DNA of 6,086 nt from positions 1 through 6,086 of the forward strand of contig CALKWG010000351.1 of assembly GCA_938004315.1 (NCBI GenBank), read 5' to 3'. A program made the translations under genes and the position numbers. The notes beneath the pieces are model-generated. The model worked only from the letters and a program-made list of their open reading frames with translations. It did not search any database and was not told the origin of the DNA. The DNA comes from an uncultured Spirochaetaceae bacterium (lineage in GTDB: Bacteria; Spirochaetota; Spirochaetia; Treponematales; UBA12059). This document shows positions 1 to 4,254 of the stretch, one piece after another. Position 1 is the first letter of the stretch; each line of letters begins with the position of its first letter.

Positions 1-258
1 GGCGCGCCCGCCGATGGCGCCGACTATCGGGCCGAGGCGTCGGCCGCCGGCCGGCCCGACCCCTCGCTCTTCGCCGACCTGCGCTCAGGCCTCGTCGCGC
101 GCCGGGACGGCGCTAGTCGCGTCATCCCGGCCGCGAGCGGTAGGAGTCGGGCGATCGCGAGCCTCCTTTGGGCCGCCCTCTGGCTCGGCCTCCTCGCGAG
201 CGCCCTATACGCCTTCGGCGGCGTCGGCGCGGGCTATTTCATCCCGGTAGGCCGCTAG
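1..258 (+). CDS. Unidentified protein with C-terminal membrane segment, 3' end only
   Basis: Frame 1 is open from the first base to a TAG at 256-258, giving the last 85 residues of a gene that begins left of the window. I do not recognise the family. Coding character is good: about 87% of third positions are G or C by hand count, while the other plus-strand frame here gives an Arg/Pro/Ser-rich shadow. The visible part starts with an Ala/Gly/Asp-rich stretch, then [18 protein letters not shown], then a basic patch (GRSR, residues 47-50). A hydrophobic stretch follows at residues 51-72 ([20 protein letters not shown]) and the protein ends in YFIPVGR. By the positive-inside rule the tail would lie outside the cytoplasm. 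It could be the last helix of a polytopic protein or a lone C-terminal anchor. The gene converges on oppF and overlaps its last 54 bases. There is no sign that it belongs to the peptide importer. Confidence 0.68.
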   Translation, partial: GAPADGADYRAEASAAGRPDPSLFADLRSGLVARRDGASRVIPAASGRSRAIASLLWAALWLGLLASALYAFGGVGAGYFIPVGR

Positions 259-1173
259 CTCGCGATCGTCCGCCAGGACGAAGTGCCCCGGCGCGGCCTC
301 GCGCCAACTCGGGCCGCGCTCGTCGTAGCGGTGACATGACGGGTCGTAGATAACGATGCGTTTCTTCTTCTCCAGCCGCGGATCGGGCAGGGGTATGGCC
401 GAGAGGAGCGCCTTGGTGTACGGGTGCAAGGGCCGCCTAAATAGCTCCTCGGTCTGGGCGAGCTCCACGATATCGCCCTTATGGATGACCGCGATGCGGT
501 CGGTGATGAAGCGGACCACCGACAGGTCGTGGGCTATGAAGAGGTAGGTAAGGCCCTTGCGCTTCTGAAGCTCGGCTAGGAGGTTCAGGACCTGGGCTCG
601 TATCGATACGTCCAGGGCCGAGATCGGCTCGTCGGCCACCAGGAGCTCGGGCTCCATGATGAGCGCGCGGGCTATGCCGATGCGCTGGCGCTGTCCGCCC
701 GAGAATTCATGGGGGAAGCGGCTGGCGAATTCGGGCAGGAGCCCCACCTCGAGCAGGGCTTTCTCCACCTTGGCCTTGCGTTCCTCCTCGCTCGAGAAGC
801 CGTTAATATTATATAATCCTTCTGAAACGATATAATCGACCTTGGCGCGCTCGTTAAGCGAGGCCATGGGGTCCTGGAAGATCATCTGTATCTTCTGAAC
901 GACCTCGCGATCGAGCTCCTTGCTTATGCGGCCGTTGATCTGGCGGCCCTTATAGAGTATGCGTCCGCTCGTGGCCTCGTTGATGCGTACGATAGCCCGC
1001 CCGATAGTGGTCTTGCCCGAGCCGGACTCTCCTACGAGGCCGAAGGTCTCGCCGCGCATGATCTCGAAGCTCGCGCCCTTGACGGCGGCGAAGCGCTTCT
1101 TCTTGGAGGCGCCGAACTCGACGCGTAGGCCGTCCAGCTTAAGGAGCGGCTCAGATTCGTTCCAGTCGCTCAC
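205..1173 (-). CDS. oppF: Oligopeptide ABC importer ATPase OppF
   Basis: This is the second ATP-binding subunit of the peptide importer; it sits on the cytoplasmic face and pairs with OppD to drive transport. It has 322 residues, normal for the family. Visible motifs in order: Walker A GESGSGKT (48-55), Q-loop Gln100 in MIFQDP, ABC signature FSGGQRQR (157-164), Walker B LLVADEP (177-183), D-loop SALD (185-188), switch His215 in FIAHD, and the C-terminal oligopeptide/dipeptide domain with HPYTKALL (250-257). All catalytic residues are present. The start is GTG at 1173, overlapping the oppD stop as GTGA, with a good AAAGGAG six bases upstream; no ATG fits as well. The tail ([14 protein letters not shown], then PGHFVLADD) resembles AmiF/OppF of Firmicutes and spirochaetes. 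Codons 116-123 all end in A or T, unlike the rest of the gene. Naming OppF rather than DppF rests on gene order and similarity from memory; the substrate is not proven. Confidence 0.95.
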   Translation of the reverse strand: MSDWNESEPLLKLDGLRVEFGASKKKRFAAVKGASFEIMRGETFGLVGESGSGKTTIGRAIVRINEATSGRILYKGRQINGRISKELDREVVQKIQMIFQDPMASLNERAKVDYIVSEGLYNINGFSSEEERKAKVEKALLEVGLLPEFASRFPHEFSGGQRQRIGIARALIMEPELLVADEPISALDVSIRAQVLNLLAELQKRKGLTYLFIAHDLSVVRFITDRIAVIHKGDIVELAQTEELFRRPLHPYTKALLSAIPLPDPRLEKKKRIVIYDPSCHRYDERGPSWREAAPGHFVLADDRELAAYRDEIARADAAEGV

Positions 1174-2216
1174 GCTTCGCTCCTTTCGTAGGCCGCGCGC
1201 AGGGCGCGGATGGCGGCGGGCGGCTCCAGCTTCGGCGCCTGCGGGTCCAGGAGCCAGGTCCTGGCGGAGTGGGTGGGACTTACGAAGAACTCAGGCGGCT
1301 CCTCCTCGAAGTCTATCTTCAAGGCCTTAGGGTTGCGCGGCGCGAAGGCGTCGCCCTTAATGGGCTTGAACAGGTTCGGGGGCGTACCCTTGATGGCGTA
1401 GAGGGGCTCGTGCTTGACGCCGAGCTGGGGCAGGGACGACAGGAGCGCCCAGGTGTAGGGGTGCCTGGGGTCGTAGAAAATCTCCTCGACCAGGCCCTGC
1501 TCCACGATCTGGCCGGCGTACATCACGGCGACGCGGTCGGCTACGTTGGCCACGACGCCCAGGTCGTGGGTGATATAGATCGTCGTGAAGCCGAAGTCCT
1601 TCTGCAGGGCGCGTATCAAGTCCAGGATCTGGGCCTGGATGGTCACGTCGAGCGCGGTGGTCGGCTCGTCGCAGATGAGGATGCGCGGCTTGCAGGCCAT
1701 GGCGATGGCTATGACGACGCGCTGGCGCATGCCGCCGGAGAACTCGTGGGGATATTGCTTGGCCCTGGCCTCCGGATCGGAGATGCCTACGCGTCCGAGC
1801 ATCTCGGCGGCGGCCTTGGCGGCGTGGAGGCCTTTAAGCCCGTGGTGCAGTTCGAGCACTTCCTCGATCTGCTTACCTATGGTCTTAAGCGGGTTCAAGG
1901 CCGTCATGGGGTCCTGGAAGACCATGGCGATCTTCTTGCCTCGAACGGCGCGCCACTCTTCCTGGCTCTTATAGCGCGAGAGCTCGACGCCTTCGAAGAG
2001 TATGGAGCCCGAGTCCACCCAGCCGTTCTGGTCGAGCATGCCGAGGAAGCTCTTGGTAAACACGCTCTTACCCGAACCCGACTCGCCCACGATGGCCAGG
2101 GTCTGGCCTTCGTATAGGTCGAGGCTCGCGCCGCGGATGGCGGTAAGCACCTGGCCACGGAGGTTAAATTTTACCACCAGGTCGCGCACGGATAGCAGCG
2201 ATTCGTTCGTGCCCAT
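1170..2216 (-). CDS. oppD: Oligopeptide ABC importer ATPase OppD
   Basis: This is the first ATP-binding subunit, partner of OppF on the cytoplasmic side of the OppB-OppC channel. It has 348 residues, typical of OppD. Motifs: Walker A GESGSGKS (44-51), Q-loop Gln101 in MVFQDP, signature FSGGMRQR (159-166), Walker B ILICDEP (179-185), D-loop TALD (187-190), switch His217 in YITHD, then the C-terminal peptide-transporter domain with RHPYTWALL (251-259) and KGTPPNLF (276-283). In DppD-like relatives the next segment carries four cysteines linked to a 4Fe-4S cluster; here the matching positions are Asp289, Asn295, Asp302 and about Thr320, so no such cluster is expected. The ATG at 2216 has a strong AGGAGG overlapping the oppC stop. 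The 3' end overlaps oppF by four bases. The ATPase assignment is certain; the OppD name follows from order and the long C-terminal domain. Confidence 0.96.
   Translation of the reverse strand: MGTNESLLSVRDLVVKFNLRGQVLTAIRGASLDLYEGQTLAIVGESGSGKSVFTKSFLGMLDQNGWVDSGSILFEGVELSRYKSQEEWRAVRGKKIAMVFQDPMTALNPLKTIGKQIEEVLELHHGLKGLHAAKAAAEMLGRVGISDPEARAKQYPHEFSGGMRQRVVIAIAMACKPRILICDEPTTALDVTIQAQILDLIRALQKDFGFTTIYITHDLGVVANVADRVAVMYAGQIVEQGLVEEIFYDPRHPYTWALLSSLPQLGVKHEPLYAIKGTPPNLFKPIKGDAFAPRNPKALKIDFEEEPPEFFVSPTHSARTWLLDPQAPKLEPPAAIRALRAAYERSEA
1180..1186 (-). promoter_or_regulatory. oppF ribosome binding site supporting a GTG start
   Basis: AAAGGAG lies six bases before the GTG at 1173, within the oppD 3' end. 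It is the main reason for accepting GTG as the oppF start. Confidence 0.7.
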
Positions 2217-2221
2217 TCGCC

Positions 2222-2229
2222 GCCTCCTA
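2222..2229 (-). promoter_or_regulatory. oppD ribosome binding site overlapping oppC stop
   Basis: The minus strand reads TAGGAGGC, in which the TAG is the oppC stop and AGGAGG is a near-perfect Shine-Dalgarno core. It fixes the oppD start at the ATG at 2216 and makes oppC termination and oppD initiation occur at the same place. Confidence 0.8.
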
Positions 2230-3180
2230 GACGTGGTTCCGCGGGTCGGACGCGTCGGAGAACGCGTTCCCGAGGATATAGAACGATATCGTGATGATCG
2301 AGACCACGATCGTGGGGAAGATGAGCTGGTACCTGAGCTCGGGCGCCATCATGATGAGCCGGCCCTCGTTCACGAGGTTACCTAAGGACGGTATGCTTAA
2401 AGGCAGGCCGAGGCCTATATACGTTAAGAAAACTTCCCAGCCTATGGTGCCGGGTATCGATAGGGCGGTCTTGAGCATGATGACCGATACGAGGTAGGGC
2501 AGGATGTTCCGCTGGACGATGCGGCCGGCGGGCGTGCCCAGGCAGCGCGAGGCCAGGTTGTATTCCCGGTCGCGGATGATGACGATCTGGTTGCGCACGA
2601 AGCGCGCCAGGGCTATCCAGCCGGTGGCGCACATCGCTATGACCATGGTCCAGAAGCTGGGCTTCAGGATATAGGCCAGGAGCATGAGTACGATGGTCGT
2701 GGGGATGTTGTTAAGGACGTTGTAAATCTCGGTCATGGCCCGGTCGAGCTTCCGGGCGTAGCCCCAGAGCGCGCCGTAGGCTATGCCGATCACCATCTCC
2801 ACGACGCCGACGAGGAGCCCGATGAGGAGGCTCGTCCGGGTGCCGCTCCAGATCCGCGCCCAGAGGTCCTGGCCGATGGAGTTGGTACCGAACCAGAATT
2901 CGGCGCTCGGGCGTTGGTTGCGGTACTGGATGCCGGTGGCCGGGTCGATGAAGATCTCCAGGGGATTCTTCTGTCCCGGTATCAAAGGTTGGATGAAGGT
3001 GAAGAGGAGCAGGCCTCCGAGTACGAAGAGGAGGAAGACCGCCGTCTTGTTCTTGAGGAAGACGTTGATCGTGCTGCGCCAATATGAGTAGTTGGAGTAG
3101 CCGCCGCGTTCGCCGGCGTCGGCGTCGTAGGCGGCGAATTCGAAACGGGCGTCCGCCGTCGCCTTGGCCGCATCGCTCAT
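2227..3180 (-). CDS. oppC: Oligopeptide ABC importer permease OppC
   Basis: This is one of two channel-forming subunits in the cytoplasmic membrane; it pairs with OppB and docks on the ATPases. It has 317 residues. An N-terminal cytoplasmic segment of about 45 residues leads to the first membrane helix (about 46-67). A large external loop follows, containing the family hallmark FGTNSIGQDLWARI (97-110), which matches the usual GTD-x-x-GRD-type motif of OppC/DppC. Further hydrophobic segments lie near 117-140, 160-182, 185-202, 228-255 and 285-307. The cytoplasmic EAA-type loop, which contacts the ATPase, is at about 206-230 (EYNLASRCLGTPAGRI, then LPYL). The ATG at 3180 overlaps the oppB stop as ATGA and is preceded by GGAGGG at six bases' spacing. 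The gene ends ten bases before oppD. It is intact, with no frameshift seen. Helix limits are by eye. Confidence 0.94.
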   Translation of the reverse strand: MSDAAKATADARFEFAAYDADAGERGGYSNYSYWRSTINVFLKNKTAVFLLFVLGGLLLFTFIQPLIPGQKNPLEIFIDPATGIQYRNQRPSAEFWFGTNSIGQDLWARIWSGTRTSLLIGLLVGVVEMVIGIAYGALWGYARKLDRAMTEIYNVLNNIPTTIVLMLLAYILKPSFWTMVIAMCATGWIALARFVRNQIVIIRDREYNLASRCLGTPAGRIVQRNILPYLVSVIMLKTALSIPGTIGWEVFLTYIGLGLPLSIPSLGNLVNEGRLIMMAPELRYQLIFPTIVVSIITISFYILGNAFSDASDPRNHV

Positions 3181-4121
3181 CGCGCGCCCTCCGATTTAAC
3201 GAGCTGAATCCTCGGGTCGAAGGCCGCCATGAGTAGGTCGCCTAGGTACAGGCCGAGTATGCCCACCGACGAGTAGATCAGGCACAAGGCCTGTACGAGC
3301 GGGTTGTCCTGCCTTTGGATCACGTCGACGAGGAGCCCTCCCATGCCGGGGATGGAATAGAGCGATTCTATGTAGATGGAGCCGGAGATGGTGGCCAGGA
3401 TGGCCGCCGGCAGGTACTGAGCCATGGGTACGTAGGCGTTCCGCATGACGTGCCTAGTCATAATGGCCGAATCGGACAGGCCCTTGGCCCGGGCCAGTTT
3501 TATATAATCCTTGTTGAGTTCGTCGACCATATAGCGCCGCATCCACATCGCATAGCCGGCTATGCCGGTGACGGCGATGGAGACGACGGGCAGTATCCAG
3601 CTGGATGGCCGGTATTTATCGAAGAGGAGCGGCACTTTGAAGAGGCTCGTGCCGTAGAGCTGCACGAAGAGCAGGTACACCGCGGACGGGACCGAGGTGA
3701 CGAAGACGATGTAGGCGGTCCAGGTCTTATCCCAGAGCCGGCCTTTGTGCCTGGTCATGTGTATGCCCATGGCCAGCCCTAAGAAAATGGACATGGCCGT
3801 GGCGGCCAGCCCGAAGCGCACCGAGTAGGGCACGCGCGGGGCGATGACTTCGAGCACCGGGACGTCGCGCCTATAGATCGACGAGACGCCGAGCTCGCCG
3901 CGGAGTAAGCCCGCGTAGAAATTACCTATCTGGACGTACCAGGGGTCGAGGAGGCCCATCTTCTGCAGGATCGCCTCGCGCTGGCTCTCGGTCAGCTTGT
4001 CGTAAGCGTCGCCGAAGTAGCCCTCTACCGGCAGGAGCCGCATGAGCATGAAGACGGCGGTCACGACGATGAAAAGCGTCACCAGCGATTGCAGGAGCCG
4101 CTTGATCGAATATTTAAGCAT
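3177..4121 (-). CDS. oppB: Oligopeptide ABC importer permease OppB
   Basis: This is the other channel subunit of the importer in the cytoplasmic membrane. It has 314 residues, normal for OppB. The N-terminus MLKYSIKRLLQSL leads into helix 1 (about 9-30), as in the family. A loop of about 70 residues follows, with QREAILQKMGLLDPWYVQI (47-65) and the GELGVSS stretch (75-81) common in OppB/DppB. Later helices lie near 101-121, 134-156, 174-194, 236-256 and 278-305. The EAA loop that binds the ATPase is at about 205-233 (DYIKLARAKGLSDSAIMTRH). The ATG at 4121 is the only sensible start: in its frame a TGA lies nine bases upstream and the next Met is residue 25. Unlike its downstream neighbours it lacks a well-spaced ribosome binding site; the nearest G-rich stretch ends 20 bases away. 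It overlaps oppC by four bases. Confidence 0.94.
   Translation of the reverse strand: MLKYSIKRLLQSLVTLFIVVTAVFMLMRLLPVEGYFGDAYDKLTESQREAILQKMGLLDPWYVQIGNFYAGLLRGELGVSSIYRRDVPVLEVIAPRVPYSVRFGLAATAMSIFLGLAMGIHMTRHKGRLWDKTWTAYIVFVTSVPSAVYLLFVQLYGTSLFKVPLLFDKYRPSSWILPVVSIAVTGIAGYAMWMRRYMVDELNKDYIKLARAKGLSDSAIMTRHVMRNAYVPMAQYLPAAILATISGSIYIESLYSIPGMGGLLVDVIQRQDNPLVQALCLIYSSVGILGLYLGDLLMAAFDPRIQLVKSEGAR
3187..3192 (-). promoter_or_regulatory. oppC ribosome binding site inside oppB end
   Basis: GGAGGG lies six bases before the oppC ATG at 3180, within the last codons of oppB. It supports this start over later ones and fits translational coupling through the ATGA overlap. Confidence 0.7.
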
Positions 4122-4131
4122 GGTCGGTCAT
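4114..4131 (-). other. Possible 5-codon leader ORF (MTDHA) overlapping oppB start
   Basis: ATG ACC GAC CAT GCT TAA runs from 4131 to 4114 and overlaps the first eight bases of oppB in another frame. Its ATG lies ten bases after the G-rich stretch, a better spacing than oppB's own ATG has. Ending inside the oppB start would suit coupled re-initiation. It is very short and may be chance. Confidence 0.25.
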
Positions 4132-4143
4132 GGCCGTACGGCC
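4132..4143. repeat. Perfect 12-base palindrome upstream of oppB
   Basis: GGCCGTACGGCC reads the same on both strands. It lies between the G-rich ribosome-binding-like stretch (4142-4150) and the oppB ATG at 4121, sharing two bases with the former. It could be a small RNA hairpin or a protein-binding site; the sequence does not decide. Confidence 0.5.
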
Positions 4144-4150
4144 CCCCCTC
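4142..4150 (-). promoter_or_regulatory. G-rich ribosome-binding-like stretch before oppB
   Basis: The minus strand reads GAGGGGGGG here. It ends 20 bases from the oppB ATG, much too far for ordinary use, but 10 bases from an ATG at 4131 that opens a 5-codon mini-ORF. Either the intervening palindrome folds and shortens the distance, or ribosomes enter at the mini-ORF and re-initiate on oppB. Confidence 0.4.
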
Positions 4151-4151
4151 A

Positions 4152-4173
4152 TAAAGGCCGCTCGGAGGCGGCC
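4152..4173 (-). repeat. Fourth intergenic hairpin with short T tail
   Basis: On the minus strand a 6-bp stem GGCCGC / GCGGCC (4168-4173 and 4156-4161) closes a 6-base loop and is followed by TTTA (4155-4152). It looks like a weak terminator or an RNA-stabilising stem. It lies directly upstream of the G-rich stretch before oppB. Confidence 0.45.
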
Positions 4174-4177
4174 GGTA

Positions 4178-4194
4178 CGAGGCCGCGGGCCTCG
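4178..4194 (-). repeat. Third intergenic hairpin
   Basis: This is a perfect 7-bp stem (CGAGGCC / GGCCTCG as read on the plus strand) around a 3-base loop. No T run follows it on the minus strand, so it is not a terminator by itself. It lies between the T5-tailed hairpin and the next one. Confidence 0.5.
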
Positions 4195-4200
4195 CTTCCT

Positions 4201-4232
4201 AAAAACGGCGCGGGGCTCCGCGGCCCCGCGCC
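4201..4232 (-). terminator. Rho-independent terminator-like hairpin between oppA and oppB
   Basis: On the minus strand a perfect 10-bp stem (GGCGCGGGGC / GCCCCGCGCC, at 4223-4232 and 4207-4216) closes a 6-base loop and is followed by G and then TTTTT (4205-4201). It begins 22 bases after the oppA stop. The T tract is short and broken at once by AGGAAG, so partial termination is more likely than complete. It points only in the oppA direction: on the plus strand no T run follows the stem. In binding-protein operons such a site commonly lets the first gene be expressed more than the membrane genes. Confidence 0.75.
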
Positions 4233-4236
4233 GATA

Positions 4237-4251
4237 GACCTGAGCCAGGTC
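4237..4251 (-). repeat. Small hairpin just after oppA stop
   Basis: This is a perfect 6-bp stem (GACCTG / CAGGTC) with a 3-base loop. It starts three bases after the oppA TAA and sits directly upstream of the terminator-like hairpin. It may help protect the oppA message end from exonucleases, which is inference. Confidence 0.5.
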
Positions 4252-4254
4252 GCT

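Noticed and set aside
152..268. 11-base inverted repeat at 152-162 and 258-268 (CGATCGCGAGC and its complement)
   Set aside because: The arms are 95 bases apart, lie in coding sequence and are made of common GC-rich words (GATCGC, GCGAG); no T tract or element boundary goes with them.
809..839. Possible internal promoter with TATAAT in oppF
   Set aside because: No good -35 hexamer at 16-18 bases on either strand (best seen on the minus strand matches 3 of 6); kept only as a composition anomaly.
1269..2117. Plus-strand open frame of 282 codons opposite oppD
   Set aside because: It lies wholly antisense to the Walker and signature motifs of oppD, has a low-complexity Gly/Leu/Asp/His composition and no ribosome site; it is a shadow frame.
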